Assembly: GCA_023386345.1 (NCBI GenBank)
Contig: JAEWJT010000011.1
Coordinates: forward strand, 124,001 to 188,000
Direction of reading: 5' to 3'
DNA from: Bacillota bacterium
GTDB lineage: Bacteria > Bacillota > Clostridia > Tissierellales > Sedimentibacteraceae
DNA: 64,000 bases
Shown here: positions 52,677-62,782 of the stretch, in pieces
Numbering within the stretch: the stretch's first letter is position 1
How the letters are laid out: every line of letters starts with the position of its first letter
Position numbers and translations under genes: made by a program
The notes under the pieces: model-generated
What the model was told of the DNA's origin: nothing
The model's database searches: none
The model's input: only the letters and a program-made list of their open reading frames with translations

Positions 52677-55600
52677 TGGGGATATTTTATAAAAATAATG
52701 GGGCAATTACTGTTTTTTTATCCTTAGTTCTTGTGCCAATTTTAATATTGGCAGGAATTTCGGTTGATGCCATAAGAATTTACGGGGCAAGCATGATTTT
52801 ATCGGATTCAGTAAATCTTACAATGAACACTGCACTTGCAAATTATAATCAAGTCTTGAAAGACAGCTATGGTATATTATCAATGTCAGCAAATGAAAAT
52901 GAATTATCTAATAATTTAATAAGATATTTTGAAAACACAATAAACTCAATGGGCTTAGAATTTGATGAAGAGGATTCATACACAAAATCGATAATCGACG
53001 ATATAAAAAACATGATAAGCTCTTCAGAAAAACTTGAATTCAATAATTTAATTAATATGGAAACAGTGGATTTTTCAGCGAAAGGAATAGAAGGCACTCA
53101 GATTTATTATCCAGAAACCTTAAAAAGACAAGTTATTGAATATATGAAGTATCGAGGATTAATAAGCCTTGGAACTAATTTCATGGAAAAGCTTAATATT
53201 TTCAAAGAAATACCAAAGCAACAGGAATTTATGGAATCAAAAGTTGAATATGAAAATTCTTTAAGTGATATAGATACAAGCTGTAAGGATGTATACAAGG
53301 CTATTTTAAAATATAGCAAGGCAAAGCAGGAGCTGAATGACTATACAATAGAGAATTTTTATGAGGATTCAAGAAATGGTAATAAGGAACATTTTGGAAT
53401 AAAGGATATAAATAGACTTCTACTTTGCTTGTATGCAAACAAGTCCTTAGTAGAAGACATATTAAAGCTTGATATAAACACAAAAGAATTATCATACCAT
53501 GACATATATGTTTATCTTAATTCACAAATATGTGAGAGTATTATTACTAACACAGGGAAGTTAGAAGATAAAAAGAATGTAGATGATATAATTAAATATT
53601 TTTTTGATATACACAAGAATTCATTAGATATATCAAAAATCTCTAAATATTACAATGCTTTGCCGGAAAAATTCGCTGATTATAGAGATGAACTGATAAG
53701 AGCATTTGAAATTGAGGAAGCTGGTAGAAAAGCGGAAGCGCAAAAAAATAAAATTCCTTATATTCCCGGAGTAAATACAGAGCTTATAAATGCCGAAAGA
53801 GAATACTCTGTTCTTATGAAGATATTAAGCGAGCAAATGCAGATAATCAATACGTACTGTGAAGATATGAAAAATAGGAAATCCTATGTTGCAGATTTAA
53901 TAGAAAGCAATTTACAAAAATTAAATTTATATTTACATGAAAAATATCTACTTGTAAAAGAAATGAGAGATCAGGCTGAAGTTGCAAGTGAAAAGCTTGA
54001 ATTGATGCTAAAGGACATAATACCTGAGGTAGAACAAAAAAATAAAGAATTAGAGAAAAAACTCGAAAGCTTATCAGAAGGCGATATTAAAAATTCTCTT
54101 AAACTACAGCATGAAGATATATCTAAATCCTTAAATAAAAGTGAAATAAAAAAACTTAAAGATATTATGCTAAATAACAAAAATTTTTACGAAAAATATC
54201 TAATAAACTTAGACAATACTAAGTATCTTAATAATTTTTTTATAAAAGAAATAATAAATCCAAAAACAATAGAAATATCAAAGCTTATATCATTTGAAAA
54301 TGATGATTTTAAAATAGCTATTGAAGAATCAGATAAAATGTTTTTAAATAATCTTTCAACTCTGGATTTAAGTAATTTAAAGGGATTAAAAGCAAAGGAT
54401 TTTGCAAATTCTTCATTTTACAAATATCTATGCAAGGTTTATAAGAATATTGATGACGATAATAGTAATTCAGAAATTCATAAAGAAGATGCAAAGGGTA
54501 AAAAAGAAAATATATTTGAGCTTGTAAACAGTAGTTTAAAGTCATATGAAAATATGATTAATGGCAAAAAAGATAAAAACTTAGTACCATCAAGTGGCGA
54601 GATATATGAGGACTTAGCAACAACATTAATCGATTTAAATTCAGATGAAAAGGCTGATAATATCAGTAAATTATCTGCAAAAGAAGATATAGCAGCTAAT
54701 AAAAATCTTGCTAAAAATCAAACAAAATCAATGAAAAGCGGAGTATCTATAATAGAAGCCTTGGGAAATTTTTCATTAGAATTAGTTGAGGGTACAAGAG
54801 ATAATTTATTTATCACAGAATACATCACAGAAATGTTTAGCTGCCATACAACAAATTCCGGAGGGCTTATTGAAAAAACGTTAAATGGAATTGAGCTTAA
54901 CGAGAGAAATAACTATATTTTTGGCTCTGAAATGGAATATATCCTATGGGGGCAAAAGGGAGAGAATACTGATAAAAATAATTTTTATACTGCAACAAGT
55001 ATTTTTGGACTAAGATTTGTTTTAAATACTGCCTACGCTTATACAGATGCTGAAATAAAATCATTTACCTTGGCAGTTGCGGTTGCATTGGCTGGATTTA
55101 CTGGATTTGGAGTACCTCTTGTACAAAATGTACTTATTTTAACTTTGGCAATGGCAGAAACTGCGATAGATGTAAAAAGACTTTTAGATGGTGAAAATAT
55201 CGTTTTGTATAAAAGTTATACAACATGGATGCTTAAACCCTCTGGTATAACAAAAGAGGGAATAAGTTACAGCGTAAAGACAGCAACTGAAACTACTTTG
55301 AATAAACTATCCGAAAAAATAATTAAATTTGCTGAAGAAAAGAGCGATGAAGCAGTAAATAATCTTGAAGCCGCCTTTGATGAGTATGCTGAAAGCTTAC
55401 TAAATGATATTTCTGCCTCAATTTCAAATTTAATTTTGACACCAATACAGACAGAATTGACATTTTGGTTAGAAACCAATGCTTTAACAGATATACAGCT
55501 TAATTCTACGATAGATGAAATGTATAAAAGACTTAAAAATGAAATCTTAAAAGAGCCTGAAAGCTTTATAAAAAATATAAAAATAATAGTTTTAGATTTA

Positions 55601-56206
55601 TTTATAGAAAAAAAGCTTGAAGATTTAAAGAATAAAATAAACAGTTCTTTTTCAGAATTCGGTAACGAAATTGATGTATTGAGGACAAGTATAGAAGAAT
55701 ATATTAAAAATTCTGTATTAGAGCTTACAGCTACTGTAAAAACAGTAATATTTGAAAATGGATATGAAAATTTAAAAAAAGAGGTAAAAGAGGGATTTAA
55801 AAACATCACTGATGATGTAAAGCAAAATGCAAACAATATGATAGATAAGTTTGTCAGTAAAATCACAGTAGGAGAGATATCTGTAAATAAGCCTGAATTT
55901 AAAGCAGGTATAAGCACTAATTTTACTTTAAATTATAAGGAATACATAAAGGTTTTCTTGTTTGCAGGAATGATAGCTGGTAAAGAAAATGTATATATAT
56001 CAAGAATGTGTGACATTATGAAGCTTAATTTAGTATGCTCGGAAAATGCTCCTATGAAGAACTTTATATTAAAAAATGCGTATACAATGGTAAAAATAGA
56101 TGCAAAAGCAAGTGTTAGAACTACATTTATGAGAGATAAGTTTTTTAAAAATCCATGGGATGAAAATAAATTCTATTTAAAGTATTCGACTATTTATGGG
56201 TATTAG
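52676..56206 (+). CDS. Very large TadG/DUF5702-like Tad locus protein
   Basis: The 1176-residue protein has an N-terminal helix (NNGAITVFLSLVLVPILILA) typical of TadG-like proteins in Firmicute Tad loci, followed by GISVDAIRIYGASMILSDSV. Residues about 100-650 are mostly long charged helices and coiled coils. A second part (about 780-850) has two hydrophobic stretches (FTLAVAVALAGFTGFGVPLV). The end is again coiled. It may be a membrane-anchored adhesin or a pilus base component. The TadE gene overlaps its start. No enzyme motifs were found. Confidence 0.75.
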   Translation: MGIFYKNNGAITVFLSLVLVPILILAGISVDAIRIYGASMILSDSVNLTMNTALANYNQVLKDSYGILSMSANENELSNNLIRYFENTINSMGLEFDEEDSYTKSIIDDIKNMISSSEKLEFNNLINMETVDFSAKGIEGTQIYYPETLKRQVIEYMKYRGLISLGTNFMEKLNIFKEIPKQQEFMESKVEYENSLSDIDTSCKDVYKAILKYSKAKQELNDYTIENFYEDSRNGNKEHFGIKDINRLLLCLYANKSLVEDILKLDINTKELSYHDIYVYLNSQICESIITNTGKLEDKKNVDDIIKYFFDIHKNSLDISKISKYYNALPEKFADYRDELIRAFEIEEAGRKAEAQKNKIPYIPGVNTELINAEREYSVLMKILSEQMQIINTYCEDMKNRKSYVADLIESNLQKLNLYLHEKYLLVKEMRDQAEVASEKLELMLKDIIPEVEQKNKELEKKLESLSEGDIKNSLKLQHEDISKSLNKSEIKKLKDIMLNNKNFYEKYLINLDNTKYLNNFFIKEIINPKTIEISKLISFENDDFKIAIEESDKMFLNNLSTLDLSNLKGLKAKDFANSSFYKYLCKVYKNIDDDNSNSEIHKEDAKGKKENIFELVNSSLKSYENMINGKKDKNLVPSSGEIYEDLATTLIDLNSDEKADNISKLSAKEDIAANKNLAKNQTKSMKSGVSIIEALGNFSLELVEGTRDNLFITEYITEMFSCHTTNSGGLIEKTLNGIELNERNNYIFGSEMEYILWGQKGENTDKNNFYTATSIFGLRFVLNTAYAYTDAEIKSFTLAVAVALAGFTGFGVPLVQNVLILTLAMAETAIDVKRLLDGENIVLYKSYTTWMLKPSGITKEGISYSVKTATETTLNKLSEKIIKFAEEKSDEAVNNLEAAFDEYAESLLNDISASISNLILTPIQTELTFWLETNALTDIQLNSTIDEMYKRLKNEILKEPESFIKNIKIIVLDLFIEKKLEDLKNKINSSFSEFGNEIDVLRTSIEEYIKNSVLELTATVKTVIFENGYENLKKEVKEGFKNITDDVKQNANNMIDKFVSKITVGEISVNKPEFKAGISTNFTLNYKEYIKVFLFAGMIAGKENVYISRMCDIMKLNLVCSENAPMKNFILKNAYTMVKIDAKASVRTTFMRDKFFKNPWDENKFYLKYSTIYGY

Positions 56207-56223
56207 AAAGGGGGATAGCCATA

Positions 56224-57528
56224 TTGACAAGAGAAAACAAGGGTTCGCTTACTGTTGAAGCTTCTTTAGCGTTGATAGTGTTTATATTTGCATTTTTATC
56301 AATTTTATATCTTTGTAAATTTGCAAGAGCTCAGATAGTGTTACAACACGCAGTGAATCAAATAGCAAAAGAGATATCCCAATACAGCTATTTGGCAAAT
56401 AAGCTTGGACTAAAAAATGACAAGACAAAATCTGAAAAAATGATAAAAGATACAGATAAAATAATATCAGAAGCAAGCAATTTGATGAGCTTGATTAATT
56501 CAGAAAAAAATGAGTTGGAAAATATTATTGATGAAAATAAAGACTATGAAATTAACGATTATTACGATGCTATCAAAATATATAAAAAATATGACGACTC
56601 AGGTAATAAGATAAAAGATTCTTATACTAAAATAGACGGTGATATAAATGCTTTTATTGGCAATGCCAAAGAGTATTTAAAAGATCCAAAGGTTTTATTA
56701 AATGGATTTGTTGAAATTGCAAAAGATGAAATCGCAGATTTTGCTGTGTCAAAATACATTGCAGCTCCTTTAAGCATTACTTTGATTCAAAAATACCTCC
56801 CTAGAGGACAAGCCTCTGCTAATGAATATTTGTTGAAACTTGGAGTTGATAGAGGTATAGAAGGTCTTAACTTTGATACATCAACAATTTTTAAAAATGG
56901 AAGTGATATAGACATAACATTGATATATAATATGTCTTTGAAATTACCACTTTTTCCAGAAAGAACCCTGTGCTTTATAGTAAATGCTTCGACACTAGGT
57001 TGGCAATCAAATCTGTTTAGTATAGATAGTGTGAATGAGGATACTTCTTCGAATAAAACAAATATTTGGGATTGCAATTGGAAAATACGAACTTATGAAT
57101 TTGCAAAGATTTTGATGAAGGAATTTAACTTATCAGCTGTGAGAACACCTTTATCTCTTGATTTTTATGATTATAATTCTAATCTTTATACCTATGTACA
57201 TTCAATGAACACTGAGCTTAAATCATACTCGTCTGATGGTAGTTTAAATTTATTATCAATAAAAAATCAAATTAAGCTTTATGCTGCGGATGCTTTAAAA
57301 GACACACAAAGAGCAGGTGCAATAACTATGGAGGATGGAACGGTTTACGATGGTGCAAAGCTTAAAGATAAACCAGAGATAAAAATAATAATGGTGATTA
57401 AAGATACAGCTGCTGGAAATGCTGAACAACTTAATAAAATCGTTGCAGAGCTAAAGAAAGAATTAAATTGCAGTAATTTAGAGATTGAGTTTTATTTTAG
57501 TGATGGGATTGTTGATGCAGAAAACTAA
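56224..57528 (+). CDS. TadE-like pseudopilin with a large outer domain
   Basis: The 434-residue protein starts ENKGSLTVEASLALIVFIFA, the pseudopilin pattern with Glu at +5 after the likely cleavage site. A coiled region (about 40-190) and an outer domain with conserved Trp/Cys (WDCNWKIRTYEFAKILMK) follow. TTG at 56224 is used, with AAGGGGG upstream. It is probably processed by the peptidase encoded next. Confidence 0.8.
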   Translation: MTRENKGSLTVEASLALIVFIFAFLSILYLCKFARAQIVLQHAVNQIAKEISQYSYLANKLGLKNDKTKSEKMIKDTDKIISEASNLMSLINSEKNELENIIDENKDYEINDYYDAIKIYKKYDDSGNKIKDSYTKIDGDINAFIGNAKEYLKDPKVLLNGFVEIAKDEIADFAVSKYIAAPLSITLIQKYLPRGQASANEYLLKLGVDRGIEGLNFDTSTIFKNGSDIDITLIYNMSLKLPLFPERTLCFIVNASTLGWQSNLFSIDSVNEDTSSNKTNIWDCNWKIRTYEFAKILMKEFNLSAVRTPLSLDFYDYNSNLYTYVHSMNTELKSYSSDGSLNLLSIKNQIKLYAADALKDTQRAGAITMEDGTVYDGAKLKDKPEIKIIMVIKDTAAGNAEQLNKIVAELKKELNCSNLEIEFYFSDGIVDAEN

Positions 57529-57550
57529 TAATGGAAAGGGTTAAGTAAGA

Positions 57551-58099
57551 ATGATAAAAAATAATGAGATAAGCTTAAAATTAATGCTTTGTACTGCTTT
57601 GAGCATAATATGCTTTCTAGTTTTTACAAATTATAATTATGAATTAGTAAAAATACTAAGCTATATTGTATTAATAAATGTACTTGTTTTGCTGGCATAT
57701 ATTGATTATAAGCAAAAAATCATACCTAATAAAATTTTAAAGTTAATGATTGCACTAAGATTAATTTTCTTGATTGTAGAGTTAATTTTATACAAAAATA
57801 TGATTTATTCAATTATATTATCTGCATTTTTAGGATTGATAGCTGGAGGAGGAGTATTTCTTCTAGTAGCATTTATCCTGAAAAATTCTATAGGTATGGG
57901 GGATATCAAGTTAGTTGCAGTAATTGGATTTTATGTAGGTATTGGTGATTTGTTTAGCTGTGTTATATGGTCTTTGCTCATTTCTTTAATAAGTGGGGTA
58001 GCATTGATATTAGCAAAAAAAATAAACAGCAAAGATATGATTCCATTTGCTCCGTTTTTGATGTTTGGAACTATTTTAAGCTTGGTATTTAGATTGTAG
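57551..58099 (+). CDS. Prepilin peptidase (TadV/CpaA-type, A24)
   Basis: The 182-residue membrane protein has six helices. The two catalytic aspartates of aspartic prepilin peptidases are visible: AYIDYKQKIIPN near residue 50 and GMGDIKLVA near 115-118. It lacks the methylase domain, as in CpaA. It cleaves the Flp pilin and TadE-type leaders. AATGGAAAGGG precedes the ATG. Confidence 0.92.
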   Translation: MIKNNEISLKLMLCTALSIICFLVFTNYNYELVKILSYIVLINVLVLLAYIDYKQKIIPNKILKLMIALRLIFLIVELILYKNMIYSIILSAFLGLIAGGGVFLLVAFILKNSIGMGDIKLVAVIGFYVGIGDLFSCVIWSLLISLISGVALILAKKINSKDMIPFAPFLMFGTILSLVFRL

Positions 58100-58116
58100 A
58101 GGGAGCTTATTTAAAT

Positions 58117-59025
58117 ATGAAAAAAATAATACTTTTAGTGATGATTTTCTTGCTAATCGGCTCGTGGTGCGTTGTTATAGCAAATGGAGCAGGAAAAGAT
58201 GAAACTTATAATAAATATATAAACAAAGCAAAGCAATATTTGAGTAAAGAAATATACATAGATGCAATCGACTGCTATAAAAAAGCAATAGCAATATATC
58301 CGGATAATTTAGAAAACAAATTATTTCTTGCAAAAATTTATAAAGAGGCCAAAATGTATAATTCGTTCGAACGGTATTGCATAGACTTATCCAAAGAATA
58401 CAAGAAAAATGAAGATATAATATGCCTTTTAGGAGACTATTACATTGAAGCTGGAAAAGATGAAAAGGCTATTGAAATATATAAATTCTATTTGCTAGAA
58501 CACAGGAACAGTAAAATAATTGCTCAAAAATTAGAGGAGCTAAAATCATCCTTTAAAATTGAGTACAAGACGTATTCATATATCTCAAGCTTCCATAATG
58601 GATATGCAATTTTTAAAAAAGCGGATAAATATGGAATCATGGACGATAATGGAAATGAAATAATCAAGGCAATATATGATTACGCAGAAGTTTTTACTAA
58701 AGTTGATTCTTTAAAACTTGCTCTTGTTTCTAAAGATGGAGAATTTTATTATATAGATGTAAATGGCAATAAACGAAGAATTGCAGATGCTAGTGATAAG
58801 AACTTTGATATAGATTTTGAAGATGATATTGAAAAATCAAATGAAGAAAATTCATTTTCCTGTGGTTTAGCTCCTGCATTAGTAGAGGGTAAGTGGGGAT
58901 ACAAAGATATAAATGGAAAATTAGTTATAAGCCCTCAATTTAACGGAGCAAAACCATTTAATAGCAAAGGCGTGGCACCAGTATTGAAGTCAGAATGGCA
59001 GCTAATAAAATTGAGATTGCCATAA
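58117..59025 (+). CDS. TPR and WG-repeat secreted or lipid-free protein
   Basis: The 302-residue protein has an N-terminal hydrophobic segment (KKIILLVMIFLLIGSWCVV), which could be a signal peptide. TPR helices follow (AKQYLSKEIYIDAIDCYKKA and DEKAIEIYKFYLLEH), then WG-type repeats (DKYGIMDDNGNEIIKAIYDY and GKWGYKDINGKLVISPQFNG). It probably mediates protein contacts outside the membrane near the pilus machine. GAGGGAG lies before the ATG. Confidence 0.75.
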   Translation: MKKIILLVMIFLLIGSWCVVIANGAGKDETYNKYINKAKQYLSKEIYIDAIDCYKKAIAIYPDNLENKLFLAKIYKEAKMYNSFERYCIDLSKEYKKNEDIICLLGDYYIEAGKDEKAIEIYKFYLLEHRNSKIIAQKLEELKSSFKIEYKTYSYISSFHNGYAIFKKADKYGIMDDNGNEIIKAIYDYAEVFTKVDSLKLALVSKDGEFYYIDVNGNKRRIADASDKNFDIDFEDDIEKSNEENSFSCGLAPALVEGKWGYKDINGKLVISPQFNGAKPFNSKGVAPVLKSEWQLIKLRLP

Positions 59026-59042
59026 TATAACGGAGGCTTGAA

Positions 59043-60389
59043 ATGAAAGATATAAAATTTAATTATGAAAATAAAAATAATAACAGCTATTTAGTTTATG
59101 AAATTGAAAAACTAGAAGAAATTGATAGACTAGAACAAAATATGATGAGCAGCAATAAAATAGAGGGCTTATTAGAGTTCATTTACAGTAATATTGACGA
59201 TAAACATAGCTTCAAATATGATATAACATCAAAAATAACCTTAAAAATGTATTTAGATAGATGCTATGATGAAGAAAAAATTATAAAAATTTTCATAAAT
59301 ATATTTAAGCTATTGATAGAGATAGAGGATTTTATGATTTTAAAAGAGCATCTTTTCTTGCATGATGACTATGTCTTTATTGATGTGTCAAGCTTGCAAG
59401 TATATTTTGTTTGTTTACCAATTGAGGATATACCTATTGAAAATGAGGTAGAATCAAGTAATTTAAAACAATTTATAAATAAGACTTTAGGTAAATTAAG
59501 AATAGAAAGATTTGAAAATAAGCCTTTAATAAGCCTGCTTAAAGAATTTTTGAGCAAGGAAGAACTTTCAAATATTGAAGAAACTAAAAATGTTCTAAAA
59601 AATATGCTTCAAGATAAAAATAATAAAGATATAGCTTCAGCTCCTAAATATGTACATTCAGAAAAAGAAAACGAATTAAAGAAAGTAGAATTTAACAATA
59701 TAGATAATTGTGAAGAAAGAAAAATTAAAAAAATAAATCAAGATAGTTTTGATTTTTTAGTTCCAGGACAGGAAAAAAAGGTAGAAGTAGAAGCTGAGAA
59801 AAAGATAAATATAAGAAATATTTTTAAATTTTCACCTTTTGGTGACAAGAAAAAAGAAAATATCAAAGACAGAAAATCGGATGTAGAAAAGCTAAGAAAG
59901 ATAAATAAAAATAAATACGAAATAAATATAAATAGTAAAAATTACAATGATGAAAATATTATTATGAGCAAAAATATTAAGACAAATGATGACGATAAAG
60001 AAATTAGCTACAATAAAACTGTTATAATAAAAAACTCCGATAATAATGAAAAAACAGTTTTATTAAACGCTCTTAATAGTGGATTATATCCAAGTATTCC
60101 ATATCTGATAAGAAAGAAGAATAATGAAAAGATAAACATTACAAGCAATTTATTTAGAATTGGAAAAGAGATAGATTATGTAGATTATGTTATATTAGAT
60201 AATTCAACAATAAGCAGAGCACATGCAGATATAATCAAGATAAACAATGAGTATTTTATGAAAGATAATAATTCAAAAAATCATAGCTATGTCAATGAAA
60301 TTATGATATCTGACGGACAGGTAGTAAAACTAGAACACAACAGTGAAATTAAGCTTTCTAATGAGGTGTTTACATTTAAGCTGCATTAG
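59043..60389 (+). CDS. DUF6382-like and FHA-domain protein
   Basis: The 448-residue protein has an N-terminal domain (about 1-185; SFKYDITSKITLKMYLDR, LHDDYVFIDVSSLQVYFVCL) resembling the DUF6382 domain found next to FHA in Firmicute Tad loci. A charged linker follows (about 190-340). The C-terminal FHA domain has RIGKEIDYVDYVI and ISRAHADI. FHA binds phosphothreonine, so it is a natural substrate or reader for the kinase that follows 65 bases later. It is cytoplasmic. Confidence 0.82.
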   Translation: MKDIKFNYENKNNNSYLVYEIEKLEEIDRLEQNMMSSNKIEGLLEFIYSNIDDKHSFKYDITSKITLKMYLDRCYDEEKIIKIFINIFKLLIEIEDFMILKEHLFLHDDYVFIDVSSLQVYFVCLPIEDIPIENEVESSNLKQFINKTLGKLRIERFENKPLISLLKEFLSKEELSNIEETKNVLKNMLQDKNNKDIASAPKYVHSEKENELKKVEFNNIDNCEERKIKKINQDSFDFLVPGQEKKVEVEAEKKINIRNIFKFSPFGDKKKENIKDRKSDVEKLRKINKNKYEININSKNYNDENIIMSKNIKTNDDDKEISYNKTVIIKNSDNNEKTVLLNALNSGLYPSIPYLIRKKNNEKINITSNLFRIGKEIDYVDYVILDNSTISRAHADIIKINNEYFMKDNNSKNHSYVNEIMISDGQVVKLEHNSEIKLSNEVFTFKLH

Positions 60390-60454
60390 GAATGTGATAA
60401 GATGTTTTGACTATCTTTTCTTGCTAATCAGTATAATAACGGAGAAGTAAAATC

Positions 60455-61423
60455 ATGCTAAAGGTAAACGAAATAATTGATAAAACATATGTTGTAGAAG
60501 AAAAAATAGGTTCTGGAGCAAGTGGAGTGATATATAAAGCATATCATTTAAGACTTAAAAAAGCTGTAGTAATAAAGCAAATAAGACAGGAGCTAAGAGG
60601 TAAAATAAATGAACGCAGTGAAGTAGATATACTAAAAAATTTAAAGCACAGTTACATTCCTCAAGTATATGATTTTATAGAACATGATGGAGAGGTTTAT
60701 ACAGTCATAGAATATATTGCTGGTTCAAGTCTAGCTGATGAGTTAAAGAAACGCAAGAGATTTCCTCAAAAAAGAGTAATCAAATGGGCGATACAGCTAT
60801 GTGAAGCATTGTCTTATTTACACAGTAGAAATATCCCAATAATACACAGCGATATAAAGCCAGAAAACATAATGTTAAATACAGATGATAACATATGCCT
60901 TATTGATTTTAATATTTCGCTATTATTCTCAAATGATATAAGAATAATTGGCTTTACAGAGGGATATTCTCCACCTGAACAGATATCAGTATTCAATGTA
61001 ATAAACAGAATGAATATATGTAAAAAATCTAATTTGGAGGAAAATACACAATTAATCGAAAATATAAAAGCAGCAGAAAGTATAAAGACAGGCTTTACAG
61101 AGCTAAACAGCGGAAGAACTGCTAATAAATTAAGCAATAATAATTCAAAGAAAATTAAACACAGAATAGATGAAAAATCAGACATATACAGCTTAGGAGC
61201 AAGCTTATACCATTTATTATTTGGAGAAAAGCCAAATGGCATAAATATTGATATGACAAAGGTTAATAATCATAATATCAAAATAGACAGGAGCTTAAAT
61301 CAAATAATAAAAAAAGCAACAAACATAGACCCTGAAAATAGATATAAAACTGTGGATGAAATGCTAAAAAATTTAAAAAACATAAAAAATGCTAAAAGAT
61401 TTTGTATTTTTGATAATAAGTAA
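60455..61423 (+). CDS. Ser/Thr protein kinase of the Tad locus
   Basis: The 322-residue kinase has a glycine-rich loop GSGASGVIYKAYH, a lysine in VVIKQIR and a catalytic loop HSDIKPENIM near residue 131. HRD is HSD, so the kinase is an RD-independent type. The Mg motif is LIDFNIS (DFG is DFN). A C-terminal DEKSDIYSLGASLYHLLFGE is intact. No extracellular PASTA or membrane helix is present. It ends the Tad locus and is paired with the FHA gene, suggesting phosphorylation-based control of pilus assembly. GGAGAAG precedes the ATG. Confidence 0.88.
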   Translation: MLKVNEIIDKTYVVEEKIGSGASGVIYKAYHLRLKKAVVIKQIRQELRGKINERSEVDILKNLKHSYIPQVYDFIEHDGEVYTVIEYIAGSSLADELKKRKRFPQKRVIKWAIQLCEALSYLHSRNIPIIHSDIKPENIMLNTDDNICLIDFNISLLFSNDIRIIGFTEGYSPPEQISVFNVINRMNICKKSNLEENTQLIENIKAAESIKTGFTELNSGRTANKLSNNNSKKIKHRIDEKSDIYSLGASLYHLLFGEKPNGINIDMTKVNNHNIKIDRSLNQIIKKATNIDPENRYKTVDEMLKNLKNIKNAKRFCIFDNK

Positions 61424-61452
61424 AAGAAAAAAGCTAAATATTTAAAATTATA

Positions 61453-61491
61453 CAAAAAAACAAAGCACTAATCAAAGTGCTTTGTTTTTAC
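61453..61491 (+). terminator. Terminator of the Tad locus
   Basis: AACAAAGCACT and AGTGCTTTGTT form a hairpin with A- and T-rich flanks. The remaining bases to 61748 are AT-rich and show no gene or repeat. Confidence 0.85.
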
Positions 61492-61748
61492 CCCCCACAG
61501 ATGAACTTCATTGAATTTTTAATAATTCTTTTAAGAACATCTATGAGTAAATTATATTATATAATTTTGTATTTTTCAACATATTTCATTCGACAACATT
61601 TGACAAATTCAAGTCATATTATAATCAATAATATAGAAATTGTTATTACAAACAGTAATTAGTCAAATAATCTGAGTTTTATAGAATTTACAAAAGTATT
61701 ATTAATTACTTTTGACAATATTTTTCAACAATTATTTTATTATGTCTA

Positions 61749-62747
61749 TTAATAAAATGATAACTTTCCAATACCAACAAAATCCATGTGCATTGGGCAT
61801 TCGTTTTTGCCACCAAATAATGTATTCATTCCTATTCCTAAGTGGAATGTGCCAGCCATTTTTTCATCTAATACTACGTATCCTGTTAATTTTTCTATAT
61901 TTTTGTTCATACCTATTCCTAACTCGCAGATTATGTTTCCATTTGGAGGCAGTTCGTTTAAAAAATCATTGAATATATGTGAATCTGATTTTATAATCTT
62001 ACCATTTTCAATTGTCAAAATAACATTATCTAACTTGGTATCCGTATCTAAAAAAATATTTTCAAAATAAACAGTACCATTTGTTTTTTCTTCAATAGGA
62101 GCTATAGATATTTCACCACATGGCAAATCACCGTCACCAGCATCAATAAACCAATTTCTTCCTTCTAAATAGAGTGATAATTCACAATTTGCTCCTGTTT
62201 TTATTATGGCACTACTTTTTCCCTCTAATTGAGAAGCTTTTTCTTCACATCTTTTCTTTAAATCATCGTAATCTATGTCATATGCCTTGTTCATTTTTTC
62301 TATAAAAATACTTGACTCCAATCCGGATTCTATCGCATTTTCTTCACTCGGTACTCTGATTTGAACAAATTTCTTCTTTTTACTTAATGTTGAAAATAAT
62401 GTTGACATATATTTTCTGTATAGATTCATTTTTTCTTTATTTTCAGAAAGCTTTGGCAAAGGAACTACAGCCTTATACATACATATGTCAATTACGATAT
62501 CAATATTATCAAATATAGAGTAGTATTTATCATTGAAGCACGTATCTAAAGCATTTGTAAACATTTCGTAGTTTACAAGTCGAGATTGCTGAAATTCTAT
62601 AGGGCTTGCACCAAGAGAGAGAATTTCATAGCTAAAATTGTGCAATATATGCCTTTGTGAATCCTCTCCCCAAAATTGTAAAAGAACGAGTTGCTCTTTA
62701 TCTATACCAATTGCCTTTAATATTTTATTTATAATTCTTCTATCCAT
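61749..62747 (-). CDS. M29-like aminopeptidase family protein
   Basis: The protein of about 332 residues matches the C-terminal landmarks of M29 (AmpS/thermophilic aminopeptidase T) enzymes. It has GDGDLPCGEISIAPIEE and CELGIGMN (acidic metal ligands), LDEKMAGTFHLGIGMNTLFG (His ligand) and MHMDFVG (His and Asp ligands). These enzymes cleave N-terminal amino acids using two metals. The N-terminal half is diverged (WGEDSQRHILHNFSYEIL). ATG at 62747 follows GGAGAG; TTG at 62759 is an alternative. Confidence 0.78.
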   Translation of the reverse strand: MDRRIINKILKAIGIDKEQLVLLQFWGEDSQRHILHNFSYEILSLGASPIEFQQSRLVNYEMFTNALDTCFNDKYYSIFDNIDIVIDICMYKAVVPLPKLSENKEKMNLYRKYMSTLFSTLSKKKKFVQIRVPSEENAIESGLESSIFIEKMNKAYDIDYDDLKKRCEEKASQLEGKSSAIIKTGANCELSLYLEGRNWFIDAGDGDLPCGEISIAPIEEKTNGTVYFENIFLDTDTKLDNVILTIENGKIIKSDSHIFNDFLNELPPNGNIICELGIGMNKNIEKLTGYVVLDEKMAGTFHLGIGMNTLFGGKNECPMHMDFVGIGKLSFY

Positions 62748-62782
62748 TTTACTCTCCAATAATAACTAATTTTATATGTCTT

